NCBI GenBank assembly: GCA_035048495.1
Contig: CM068549.1
Span: 5,253,822 to 5,317,821 of the forward strand
DNA: 64,000 bases
From: Euptelea pleiosperma
Lineage: Eukaryota > Streptophyta > Magnoliopsida > Ranunculales > Eupteleaceae
Reading direction: 5' to 3'
Below the pieces are notes generated by a model that saw nothing but the letters and a program-made list of their open reading frames with translations, did not search any database and was not told the DNA's origin. The translations under genes were made by a program, and so were the position numbers. Position 1 is the stretch's first letter; every line of letters starts with the position of its first letter. This document shows positions 10,604 to 21,471 of this stretch, in pieces.

Positions 10604-10800
10604 CATTATCTCATAACCTAGATCCAGGCCCTTGGTCAAACCCTCCTTTGTGGGTCCCATTTCACACGAGCCATCCCACCCCGAGTTTGCATCATTTATG
10701 TAGGTTGCCCCACTCGAGCCCGGTGTGAAAATGCCCTTGCATTGATCCCCCCCCGGTGAGGAGTCTCGAACATGAGACCTACTGCTCTGATACCACTTTG
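10604..10800 (-). repeat. SINE-like repeat with tRNA-like head (copy 1)
   Basis: On the minus strand, GTGGTATCAGAGCAGTAGG (10,796 downward) is followed by GTTCGAGACTCC, resembling A and B boxes of a Pol III promoter. Then comes a body reading GGGCATTTTCACACCGGG and GGGATGGCTCGTGTG, ending in GGTTATGAG. The layout fits a short tRNA-derived SINE. The word GTGGTATCAGAGC is also the primer site of many LTR elements, so a primer-site origin is an alternative. Confidence 0.45.
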
Positions 10801-10864
10801 ACGCAGGACATTTAACCAATACTCCCCAAAAGCTGCGACTGTTGGTAGCATGAGATTAAATTCC

Positions 10865-11002
10865 TTTCTCATAACCCATATCCAGGCCCTCGGTCGAACC
10901 CTCCTTCGTGGGGTCCCATTTCACACGGGCCATCCTACCCCGAGTGTGCCCCATTTACACAGGCTGCCCCACTTGATCCCGGTGTGAAAATGCCCCTGCA
11001 TT
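10865..11002 (-). repeat. SINE-like repeat body, second copy without the tRNA-like head
   Basis: Matches 10,604-10,744 closely in the same orientation (shared blocks such as TCCAGGCCCT, GGTCCCATTTCACACG and GGTGTGAAAATGCCC). The head with the A/B-box-like words is absent, so this is a partial tandem duplication or an independent truncated copy. Confidence 0.5.
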
Positions 11003-11860
11003 ACTATGGTTCTAATCATGTCCCATAACCATTAAGAGAACACATAGGTTTCGCAATCTATCTAAGAATCGTCTGGCCCTTCTAAACTTACCTTGATACA
11101 TGTATATATAGATAATCCTAATCACATTGTTTCTAAGGCTTTTATTTCTAGTTTGAAAACTCTTTATTATTATTCAAAATCTTATCTTTTTCATTTTCAT
11201 TATCTTTTGATCGCCCAGTACCCTGACATGTGTGTATGTTAGTAGGGCCCCCAGCCTCATAACCCATATCCAATCCGACTGATCCGATCCATATTCAATG
11301 AAATTAACAATTTGGGTCCACATGGCCACCCACTCAAACCAAACCCTGTCATGATCTGGGGTAACCTAAGCATCCCACACCTTCAGATGTATTGGTGATC
11401 ACACAACTCGATCAAACCTCTAGAACGTACTTTCAGGACTACTTTCAATATCATACAAAAGCAATTCGGGCCGATTGCGAGTGAAATCCATTTCTTTGAA
11501 AAAAATGACTTAATAGAATTCATGATGGGATCATGGAAGTTTGTTGTTTAATAAAATTAAAATATATATACAATTTTCAAAATAAGTATAACCATAGGGG
11601 AAAATCGACAGTAGGTCAATGTTGGCAGGAAAAATCGTGATATTTTATTTATTTATTTCCGTGGTATAAGTTTTGAGGTTGTTGAAATTTTGGGTTTAAC
11701 CCCTTATGATTTGATTTTGTTTCTCTTATTATATATTTTTTTGTAATTTTAGTTATATCCATTTATTTTATTTTATTTTTCTGTGTTATCTCCTCATTTC
11801 GGTCAAATTGGCCGGAGTGTCACTAGTACACTACTTAACGTTCTTTTTGATAGTTAGGTA

Positions 11861-11902
11861 AATATCTATCTATCTATCTATATATATATATATATATATA
11901 TA
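11861..11902. repeat. Compound TATC/TA microsatellite
   Basis: Four ATCT units followed by about eleven TA units. Simple sequence in the solo LTR. Confidence 0.95.
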
Positions 11903-12886
11903 TTCTCATTTTATCTTATATTATCTTATTGCATTTATCTCTTTTAGAGTGATCCGGCTTTTGTGGGCCCATTCACTACTCTAGCATCTACGACTATTAT
12001 CGGAGGGGTCAAAATATGTGCTAATAGACGTATATTAGGGGGACGCCATGTAGGGTGCATTATGTGCGTATCAGTACCTATGCATGTGGCACACTATACA
12101 CCCCGACACGCCATGTACGTGGCAACACTTGTACACGGGGTAGTACCATGCACATGGCCCACTCGTCAACCACGGACTGTATAGATTCCCAATCTTAGGT
12201 TGGTCTACATAACAATTTATCCCGATTTGATGATTTCCAGCCGTTGGATTTGTGTCTTATTCATGTTTGATTGCTAACCATGGACTGTGGGCATATTGGG
12301 AAAGAAGCCCATGTTGGAGGTCATTGACCGCATGGATGTTGGGCCCATTCCTAATTTGACCTACATACTAATTGGCAGCCTGATCAAGTTGTCTTTCCAC
12401 CATTGGATTTGGGTCTTTCCCATGTTTGTTTTGGGCCGTGGATCTAAGACCAAGGCACCCTTTTTGAGGCTGTTGGTCGTACAGATGTTTGGCCCACATA
12501 CCTAAGTGGTCCCACCTACAAAAATCTAGCCTGGTTTGGAGTGCTACAACCGTTGGATTAATTTTTTTTTTTTGTTTAAACCATGGATTTTGGGCATTAC
12601 TTGGGTGGAAACGGCACCCAAATGGGAGCTATTGACCGAATGGTGTTGGGTCCACTTTCATCTTCCTATTATGTAATTTATGTTTTGGTTTTTTACATTT
12701 AATATTTTATTGTTTCATTACTATTATTTTATGTTTCCATCTCCCCAAGTAGCCATTCATTGCTTTCATTAATGTCTTTCAATGAGATAGGTTTAATTGT
12801 ATTTCTCCTATCATGCCGATGTTTAATATAATAGGCTAACGTACATAATTTTTACAAAAAAAACATGTATTTTAGTGAGGCATGGG

Positions 12887-13040
12887 CCTGATGCGCCTGG
12901 AGCCTGGTCTGAGGCGCGTGCCTTGAACTTAAGGCGCACGCCTTACTAAACGCGCCTGGCCTTGACCCTTCTAAGGCGCTTTAGGTGCGCCTTGCGCTTG
13001 AGGCGGGCGCCTTGAGCCTGAGGCGCGCGCCTTGACTACA
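12887..13040. repeat. GC-rich block of repeated palindromic GGCGCGCGCC words
   Basis: Words such as AAGGCGCACGCCTT, GAGGCGCGCGCCTT and AGGCGCGTGCCTT recur six or more times, each being or containing a short palindrome. The block stands out from the AT-rich surroundings. It may be a degenerate small DNA element; no target duplication was identified. Confidence 0.6.
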
Positions 13041-13571
13041 GAGCCTCAAACCCTCTCAATCTCTCCCTCTCTTTCTCTTTGTTACTTCCTTTGAAAGATA
13101 ATTTTTTTCTCTTCTGGTTCCTTCTCATATAAGCCATTTGAGCATTTATTAATAATGACCCAAATATGAGGTCATGTCGATGACATCACCCACACGAGGT
13201 GATACTTGTGGTGAGAAACCCTTCCATGTGCCACTTATTTTTTGAAGTTACCTTAGCCCTCAAGTTAGTCTTGGGTTAGGATTTATGTAGTGTCGCTACA
13301 TGGTGCTCCGTATAGCACCATGCATGCAAGTTGAAAAACGGAATTTGCACGCATGAAGAAGTTACTGTATCGGGTTTCCTAGGGTAATTGAATGAGGCGA
13401 AGCCCGTGATGACCTCCGTTTGGCCCCATTCTTAAGGGATTTATTAGTAATGGTCAATCGATTTTTATGGGTTTTGTGGCACTAGACAAACACTCTCGTA
13501 GCGCCCCATAAGGTTATCGGAACGCTCCGATAGTTTTCGAATCACTCTACATTTTTAACCGGGTCTTTACA

Positions 13572-13576
13572 CAAGT
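13572..13576. repeat. 5-bp target duplication CAAGT, right of the solo LTR
   Basis: Pairs with 9,384-9,388. LINE-B ORF2 sequence resumes immediately to the right. Confidence 0.85.
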
Positions 13577-13634
13577 AGAGCTGGTTGGGGGAGGGGTAGC
13601 AGAAGGAAGGGGATTGGGATAAGTCCATGGCCAC

Positions 13635-14487
13635 TATGAAGTTGAATTTTCTAACTTGAAATGTTTGGGGCCTTGGATGTAGGGATAGGCGTATGATTTG
13701 TAGGAGCCTTTTCAGGAGGTGGGGAGTGGATTTGGTGGTGCTCTAGGAAACAAAGCGAGAACTCTTTAGCGACTTGGAAATGATGGACTTGTGGGGAGGT
13801 AGGGATTGTGGTTTGGCAGCAATGCCAGCTAAGGGCACTGTGAGGGGTATTCTAGTTATTTGGAATAAGGAGAAAATAGTGTGGAGGATTCTTTTATTGG
13901 TGACTTTTCTGTGTTGGTTGTTTGTAAGGACCTAGAAGACCATAGTCAGTGGGTTCTCTTGGGGGTAACGGCCCTACGGATTATCACCCGAGACCAGATT
14001 TTTGCAAGGAGCTTGACCTTATCAAAAGTAGGTGGGGGTATCCTTGGTGCATTGGTGGTGACTTCAATGTGATTAGATTCACGTTTGAGAAGAGGGGGGA
14101 GACTTGACCAGGAGTATGAGGGATTTCACTGACTTTGTGGATAGGCATAACCTAATGGATCTCCCATTCATTGGAGCCGAGTTCATGTGGACTAATAACC
14201 AAGAGAGGCCATCCATGTCGCAACTTGATTGGTTTATGGTCACAGATAGTTGGGACTCATGTTCGGATATTTCCCAAGAGGTGCTTCCAAAACCGGCATT
14301 AGATCGTAGCTCAATGCTTCTTCGGTATGGGATTTGTCATAGAAGACCAGCCCCATTCAAGTTCGAGAATATGTTGTTGGAGCCGAACTTCCATGATCTG
14401 GTGGTTGGGTGGTGGGAGTCTTTTCAGTTTGTTGGCTTGGCGGGTTTTGTCTTTAGACAGAAGTTGAAAGGGAAATTGAAAGTCTAG
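13635..14487 (+). pseudogene. LINE-B ORF2 endonuclease region (APE type), broken
   Basis: Starts MKLNFLT-stop-NVWGLG, the usual LSWNVRGLG start of plant L1 ORF2 with a stop in the third box. The ETK motif follows at about 13,752 (ETKRELFSDLE). The later part is open at 14,104-14,487: SMRDFTDFVDRHNLMDLPFI and QLDWFMVTDSWD. The conserved SDH box is degraded to LDRSS (about 14,302), so the nickase that cuts the target site would be inactive. Confidence 0.85.
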
Positions 14488-16110
14488 AACAAGGAGGTCT
14501 TCGGGTGTGTGGAGGGGAAGATGAGGGTGATATTGGAGGAGATAACATCTATTGATGGGAAGGATGGGGTTTCAGAAGAGGAGGGGAGGATGAGAGTGGA
14601 AGGAAAGAAGGAGTTTTTGAAGTGGGCTCGTCTGGAGGAGATTAGTTGGAGACAAATCGTGGGTGAAATGGTTGAAGGAAGGGGATAAGAACACTAGTTC
14701 TTTTACCAGGTTGCGAATGCTAGAAGGAACAATAGTATCTCGAATTAGAAAGTGGACGAGGTGGTGATCGAGGAGGGGATTAGAGCCAGTGTTGTTAATT
14801 ACTACTATAGTCTTTATGTTGAGGCAGGTGGGTATAGACCTAAGGTGGATGGCCTTCACTTTGACCAGATTAGTCGGGAGCACAAGGTTTTGTTGGAGCA
14901 ACCCATCGAGGAGGACGACGTCTTGAGGGCCATAAATGGTTTTGGAGGGGATCTGGCTTGGGGCCAGATGGTTTTTTCCTTTAGCCTTTTTTAAAAGGTG
15001 CTGGGACATTATAGGTGGTGACTTTATGAAGGTGGTTAAGGAGGTTGAGAAGGAAGCTATGCTAGATAAGTGCTCGAATATCACTTTCATCATTCTCATT
15101 CCAAAGAATGAGCGGAGTCTTTGATTGACTTTCACCCTATTAGCTTGGTGGGGTTTACTTATAAGACTATCTCTAAATTTTTGGCTTCTAGGATGAAAGT
15201 ACTTATGGGTTCTATTATCGCCCTCTCTCAAGGTGCTTTTGTGGAGGGTAGACAAATCTTAGATGGAGTCTTGATTGCTAATGAATGTATTGATTCTTGA
15301 GTAAGGGAGGGGAAAGGCGGCATTTTATGCAAGATAGACATGAGGAAAGCATATGACCATGTGTGTTGGGAGTTTCTTGATTATCTTTTGGGGAGCATGG
15401 GCTTTGGGGAGGTGGAGAAGATGGATCTGGGTTTGCATCTCTTCAACCACGTTTTCAGTTTTGGTCAACGGTTCCCCTGCGGGTTGTTTTAATATTTCGA
15501 GGGGGCTAAGACAAGGAGATCCTTTTTCCCCGTTTCTGTTCATTGTGGTGGTTGAAACCTTGGGTAGAATGATTAGAAGAGCAGATGAGGGTGGTATGGT
15601 GGAAGGATTTTGGGATGGCAGTCAGGGGCCCATCATAGCCCATTTTGTAGTTTGGTGATGATACGATTATCTTTGCCCATGAATCCCACTGGCAATTGAG
15701 GTATATTCGTTGTTTTCCGAGATGTTTTGAAGTAGTCTCTGGGTAGCGGATAAATTTGGCTAAGAGCAAAGTGTTCAATGCAGGTGAGGTGATGGACTTG
15801 GGGTGCCTGGCTAGGAGCTTGGGATTTAAGATGGGTTGTTTGCCAACATCCTATCTTGGGCTTCCTTTGGGAGCTAAGTACAAGGTGAAATCCATTTGGG
15901 ATCCTATAGCGGATAGGGTTGGGAGGAGGCTATCGGGTTGGAAGAAGAGCCATCTATCAAAAGGAGGGAGAGTCACTCTCGTTAAGAGTACTCTTTCCAG
16001 CCTTTCTATCTACTTCCTTTCTTTGTTCTCCATTCTGTCTAGCGTGGCCAAGGAGTTGTGAAGCTTATGTGGAACTTTTTGTGGGAAGGGAAGAAAGACA
16101 GTCTTAAATA
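14488..16110 (+). pseudogene. LINE-B ORF2 reverse transcriptase region, broken
   Basis: Blocks in order: RASVVNYYYSLYVEAGGYRP, EEDDVLRAINGFGGDLAWG, then frame changes, and [19 protein letters not shown] with [20 protein letters not shown] (about 15,330-15,510). The catalytic box at 15,651-15,662 is FGDD instead of FADD. Then LPTSYLGLPLGAKYKVKSIW and HLSKGGRVTLVKSTLSSLS. Frameshifts near 14,990, 15,300, 15,650 and 16,060 and several stops inactivate it. Confidence 0.88.
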
Positions 16111-16119
16111 TCATCTGGT

Positions 16120-17216
16120 GGAATGGTCCAAGATTTGTAAGCCTTAGGAGGCTGAAGGTTTGGGTTTTCAGTTCTTTAATGATATGAATGTGGCAATCCT
16201 GGGAAAATGGTTGTGGCTTTGGTGGGCAGTTATTGGGAGCAAATTTGGGAAGGATCATGATGGGTCGACAAGAAATGTAGGTTCTTTTTCCTATGGCATG
16301 AGTTTATGGAAGGGTATCATGAAGAATCAAGAGAAATTTAGAAAGGGGATCCAGTACAAAGTGGGAAGTGGAGACAGTTCATTTATGGGAGGATATTTGG
16401 TGTGGGGAAGATTCATTGAAAGAGGTGTTTCCTATTTTATATCACATGTCGGATTGCCATGGGGCTATCTTCAGGATTGTGTTGAGATGAGAGAGAGGGT
16501 GTTGCTTAAAGTTTGGATTTAGAAGGAACTTGAATGATTGGGAGGTGGACATTCTCGGTTCACTTTTAGCTAGAGTTGGCGATGTTCCTGTGTTAACCCC
16601 AGAAGAAGATCAGAAGGTTTGGATATGTGATCCCAACGGCTCATTCTCTGTCAGATCGTTTCACTCCCATGTTAGATCAGAATGGCATAGCTCCTTTCCT
16701 GCAACCCTGGTCTGGGGAGCTCCTATCCCGTTCAAAGTGTCTTTCTTTGTTTGGACGACTATGCTGAATAAAATCCTTACGGTGAATCATTTACAGAGCA
16801 AGGGAGTGATGTTGCCGAACAGGTGCTCCTTATGCAAGGCCAGTGAAGAGACGAGCCACCTAATGATCTATTGCTCATTCTCATACGCCCTTTGGCACGC
16901 CTTTTTCTCCCTTTTCGGAATTGACTACATGCTGCCAGAATAGGTGAGTATCCTTGTTCAAGGAGTGTCATTGGAAGTTTTCAAAGGGAGAGGTAGGTAC
17001 CTTTGGCGAATCCGCCCATTTACAGTTATGTGGGCAATTTGGAAAGAAAGGAATTCCCACATATTTGAGGGGAAGGAAGAGGATGTTCGAAAACTCTTGC
17101 TGAAGTCAAAGCTTATTTGTATCTTTGGGTCTCTGTCGCTTCGGAGATTAGAAGATGTTTTTTTGATGCTTTTGTGTTCAGATGGAATGAGCTTAGACGG
17201 CTTTGAGCCCTTGTGA
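16120..17216 (+). pseudogene. LINE-B ORF2 C-terminal region with zf-RVT motif
   Basis: Includes LGKWLWLWWAVIGSKFG, then after a frame change the open block 16,530-16,943 with NDWEVDILGSLLA, VWTTMLNKILTVNHLQSKGV and a C-x2-C...H-x4-C cluster (CSLCKASEETSHLMIYC). After a TAG at 16,941 the same frame goes on to MWAIWKERNSHIFEGKEEDV. This is the same order as in LINE-A and LINE-C. Confidence 0.87.
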
Positions 17217-17309
17217 TTCTTTGTGTAGGCTCTGTTTGAGGGCCTCTCTTGTTGTTTTCTTTGGGGCTTGGCCCTTCTTAATTAATCTTGTTACTTATCA
17301 GAAAAATAA

Positions 17310-17652
17310 AAGAGAGGCCTGCAGATATGTTGCTTAAACTTTTTGTAGTTAACGTTTTTTTAGTAGTGGAGCAGAGAACAATTGAGAATTAATGGACTTT
17401 TTTTATTTTTAATGTTTTATTTGATGGCGAAGAATTGAACAATTGACAATTAGTTATTTTTTAAATGAGCTGAAAATTAATTTAAGGTTCATGGAATCAT
17501 TGTGAACACTTAACCTAGTTGATTGCACAATCAAAAAACCTTAACATAAAGGTTCTAGTGTAACAAGGACATGGCCATTTAGTGTATTTGTCCGCGTCGC
17601 ACACGGAAACGCGTGTCAACACATCACAATAGACCTACTCCAGCATCACCCT
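17310..17652. other. Gap between LINE-B and LINE-C, presumed intron DNA
   Basis: About 340 bp of AT-rich sequence without an open frame or repeat I recognise. It has one GC-rich stretch at about 17,590-17,625 (CGCGTCGCACACGG). Nothing resembling an upstream SmE exon is seen here. Confidence 0.6.
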
Positions 17653-17810
17653 TTATTTTATTGATTTATTTATTTATTTTTGATTGGTAAAAGATATATT
17701 TATAGAACGGGGCTGAGAGGGCCCCTAAAAGAAAAACGAACACCACTTACAACAAACAAGGCGAAACAACACCAGGCAAAATAGGCCACCAAAAAGACTA
17801 GCAAGAAAGG

Positions 17811-20800
17811 CTACACATTTGAAATCAGCCGGCCCCACCGACATACAAAGTCTTCAAATCTAAAGCCATGAAGCTCGGAAGTGGCCGATCCCCAAAAATA
17901 AGCCGCCGCTTTAATCTTCAAGATAATCTTCTCCACATCGACCCCTTTTTCTTCAAAAATACGAAGATTTCTCTCTTTCCACACCTCCCAACAGATAGCG
18001 AAAGGGATGAGTCTCCACAAAATACGACCACTATCGAAGAATGCTTTCGAATGCTATTTTGTGAACAGGTTGAGGATTGACCTCGGGAGCACCCATGACA
18101 TACCGAAGAGGCCCAAGAACCTATCCCAAATAGTCCTCGTCACTCTACAGTGGATAAGCAGGTGGTCAGTCGTCTCCTCGTCGCTACAACATAGGATGCA
18201 TCTGTTGGCCATGTGGAAACCGCGCTTTTTAAGCTTCTCAACCGAAAGAATTTTGTCCAACATGGCGCACCACACAAAGAACTTAACTTTGGAGGGGGTG
18301 GGGTTCTTCCAAATGGTCTTGACTGGGAATAAAGAGGGAGAGACACCCGCTAAGGACTTGTAAAGAGAATTAACTGAGAACTAGCATTTGGGATCATCTA
18401 ACCACCATCTTCTGTCTTCCACACTCTCCGTGAGATTAACCCCTTCAAGCTGATTAAGTAAGGCCACCACTGAGTCCATCTCCCAATCATTAATCCTTCT
18501 TCTAAGATCAAGATCCCAGGATAGAGAGCCATTACTGGAGGACGAGACGGCTTTGATCGATTCTCCTTTCCGGTTGGATAGAGCATAGATTGAGGGGAAT
18601 TCTTCACTAAGAGGGATATTCCCGCACCACCTGTCTTCCCAAAATCTGACGTTATGCCCATTCCCCACTCTGAAAATGCTTCTGTTTCTGATCTCCTTTG
18701 TCAACTTAGAGATGCCTTTCCATACCCCAGTCCCATACGAGGACGATGGAATACTGCTCTCCCACTCGTTCGAATTAACACCTTGCTTGGCCGAGATCAC
18801 TCTTCTCTATAAGCTCTCTCTTTCATTGCCAAATCTCTAGACCCATTTGCCGAGCAAAGCATTGTTCATGGGTTTAATAAGCCGAATCCCAAGACCGCCT
18901 TCTTTTTTTGCCAAACATAACCTCGACCAGCTGACAAGATGAAATCTATGGTGCTCTTCGCTGTCATCCCATAAGAAATTCCTTATCAATCTTTCGATCT
19001 TCTTGGCGATGGCCACGGGGATAGAGAAAAGAGACAAGTAATAGATCGGTAAATTGGAGAGGGTGCTTTTCACTAACGTGAGCCTGCCTCCTTTGGATAG
19101 GAATGATCTTTTCCAGAGGGCCAGCCTCCTCTCAAACCGCTCTACTACCGGATCCCAAATGCTCTTGGATCTATAGCTGGCTCCTAAAGGAAGACCGAGA
19201 TAGACCGTCGGGAGTTGCCCTTTTCTACAAGCCAACGTAGTAGCGATAGAGTCCAAACATCTAACCTCTCCCACTCCAAAGACTTGACTCTTCTCGAGAT
19301 TGGCACGAAGCCCAGAAACTGCTTCAAAACATCGTAAGATGCCTTTGAGGGCCTGAGCTTGGGAGCGGGAAGCCTGCATGAAGAAGATAGTGTCGTCTGC
19401 AAACTGTAGGTGGGAAATGGTGGGGCCCTCCCGACCCGCAGTGAATCCAACCAAGAAACCGCCATCGACCGCCTTGGAGGTCATATGACTCAACGCTTCT
19501 GCCACTCAGAGGAATAGATATGGGGATAGAGGATCCCCTTGTCGAAGACCTCTAGTACTCCTGAAGAAGCCCGCGGGCACTCCATTAACAAGCACCGAGA
19601 ACCGGGCCGTAGATACACAAGTTCGGATCCAAGATCTCCATTTCTCCCCAAACCCCATACGACCCATCACGTACTCGAGGAAAGGCCAGCTAACGTGATC
19701 ATAAGCCTTCTCCAGGTCCACCTTACAAATAATACCAGGGGTGCCTTCTCGGGTTCTCGAGTCAATGATCTCGTTAGCAATCAAGATTCCATCTAGAATC
19801 TGACGATCACTCACAAACGCCCCTTGAAAGGAGGAAATGATATTACCCATCACCCCTTTGAGTCTGGTGGCCATTACCTTGGCAATAATTTTATAAGTGC
19901 TGCCAATCAAGCTAATAGGACGGAAATCAGTAAGAGAGACGGCTCCTTTCTTGGGCACCAGAGCAATAAAAGTAGTATTTGTTCTCCAGTCAAGCCACGA
20001 ATCCTGGTAGAACTCCTCCACCACCCGCATCAAATCTTGACCCACAATAGACCAACAACTACTGAAGAAGGCTAAAGGAAAGCCATCGGGCCCAGGCGCC
20101 TTGTCGCCCCCAAGGGATTTAATAGCAGCTAGGACTTCCTCCTCCTCAAAAGGTCTCTCAAACCACCTACCTTGAACCTCTTCTATGGTTCCAAAGTCTA
20201 GACCGTTAAGCTTCGGCCTGAAAGCCACTTTTTCAGAATAAAGGTTGGAGTAAAAAGAGACAATAGCATCTCTAGGACCAGTCTCATCTTCAATCAACGA
20301 TCCATCTATCATAATGTTCGATATGTTGTTGGCTCTTCTTCTGGCGTTGGCTATCCTGTGGAAAAACTTGGTGTTTCTATCCCCTTCTCTAAGCCATCTC
20401 ACTCTAGATTTTTGCTTCCAGCTAATTTCCTCCATCCGGGCTAAAGCCAAAAACTCATTCTTCAACTCCGTCCTCCTACTGAAAACTTCCATAGGGATGG
20501 CCTCTGATTCTTCTTGCCTGTCTATGCGCGCTATTTCCTTTAAAACAGCACCCATCTTCTTGTCAATTCTACCAAAAACCTCCCCATTCCAAACCTTCAG
20601 ATGCTTTTTAAGGGCATTGAGTTTACTCCAGAAAATGTAAGTAGCTCTACCAGTGAACACAAAGGATCTCCACCAAGATTCCACCTTGTTAAAGAAGGAA
20701 GAATCTTTCATCCACATCAGCTCGAACCGGAAAGGGCTGGGTTTCCTACTAATTCCTCCGCTTTCAAGCACAATAGGGTGATGATCGGATGTCGGATTGG

Positions 20801-21471
20801 GAACGGCGGATTGGATGACATCGGGAAAGTGGGCCTCCCAGTTGCTGGAGATAAGGAACCTGTCAAGTCTACACAAGGTAGGGTGGGTCTGGTGGTTGGA
20901 CCACTTGAAGTAAGCACCGGCTAAAGGGAGATCCACCAGCTCATGTCTAGCCACAAAATCGGAGAAATCCCTCATATATGATGTTATTCTACTACGTCTG
21001 TTATCCCCACTCCTCTTTTCGTGAGCGAATCTAATCACGTTGAAGTCCCCCCCCAATGCACCACTGGTGTCTCCACAAACCCTGCACACTGTCCAACTCA
21101 TCCCAAAAGTGGCTGCGGAGGGCATTCTGATTGGGGCCATACACACCCGAGAAAACCCAGAGGAAACCATCCTCCTTGCATCTGCATAATAAGGAAATGG
21201 AAAAAGCTCCTGAAAGGATATCTTCTACATCTAAAAACTCAGGATCCCAGATGGCTAGCACCCCTCCCGCAGACCTGTATGCAGGAATAGCGGACCACTT
21301 AAGATCACGCCTGCCATTAATGTCAAGCACCAAAGAGTCCACAACAGATAATTTAGTTTCCTGTAACACCATAAGATTCAGCTTCCACCTGCGAATACCA
21401 CACCTAACAGCTGCCCTCTTCTCCCAGTTACCCAAACCCCTAACATTCCAAGAGAGAATTTTGAGCTTCAT
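17811..21471 (-). pseudogene. LINE-C ORF2 (endonuclease-reverse transcriptase), almost intact
   Basis: About 1,220 codons. Endonuclease: LSWNVRGLG, QETK, GGDFN and SDHHPI boxes all present. RT: GGDKAPGPDGFPLAFF, FRPISLIGSTYKIIAKV, KVDLEKAYDHVSW, LRQGDPLSPYLF and the catalytic FADD at about 19,403-19,392. C-terminus: zf-RVT cluster (CILCCSDEETTDHLLIHC) and VWKERNLRIFEEKG. Lesions are one frameshift in a run of eight C (21,046-21,053 on the + strand; seven would keep frame) and five in-frame stops ending near 19,506, 18,837, 18,808, 18,381 and 18,054. Everything else stays in one frame. Confidence 0.93.

Larger units (their letters stand above)
9389..13571 (+). mobile_element. Solo LTR, 4,183 bp, of an unidentified (probably Ty3/gypsy) retrotransposon
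   Basis: Begins TGTCACGCCCGAAC and ends GGGTCTTTACA, giving TGT...ACA termini, with CAAGT duplicated on both sides. LINE-B ORF1 stops at its left edge and LINE-B ORF2 starts at its right edge, so it is an insertion. No gag or pol is inside, hence a solo LTR made by LTR-LTR recombination. It is unusually long and itself hosts secondary repeats: a SINE-like duplicated block at 10,604-11,002, a TATC/TA microsatellite, and GC-rich palindromic words at 12,887-13,040. The strand is a guess because U3/R/U5 cannot be assigned. A short composite non-autonomous element is the alternative. Confidence 0.75.
13577..17309 (+). mobile_element. LINE-B: L1-type LINE, ORF2 half and 3' end
   Basis: Contains the whole ORF2 in relic form (endonuclease, RT, C-terminal zf-RVT region) and a 3' UTR ending at TTACTTATCAGAAAAATAAAAG (17,287-17,309). 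That is the same 3' terminal style as LINE-A and LINE-C. Its ORF1 lies left of the solo LTR. Many stops and frameshifts make it older than LINE-C. Confidence 0.9.

Noticed and set aside
10784..10796. Primer binding site of a minus-strand LTR element
   Set aside because: The complement of TGGTATCAGAGC is present but no LTR end with CA directly precedes it; the SINE-like reading explains the neighbouring B-box-like word better. Left open as an alternative.
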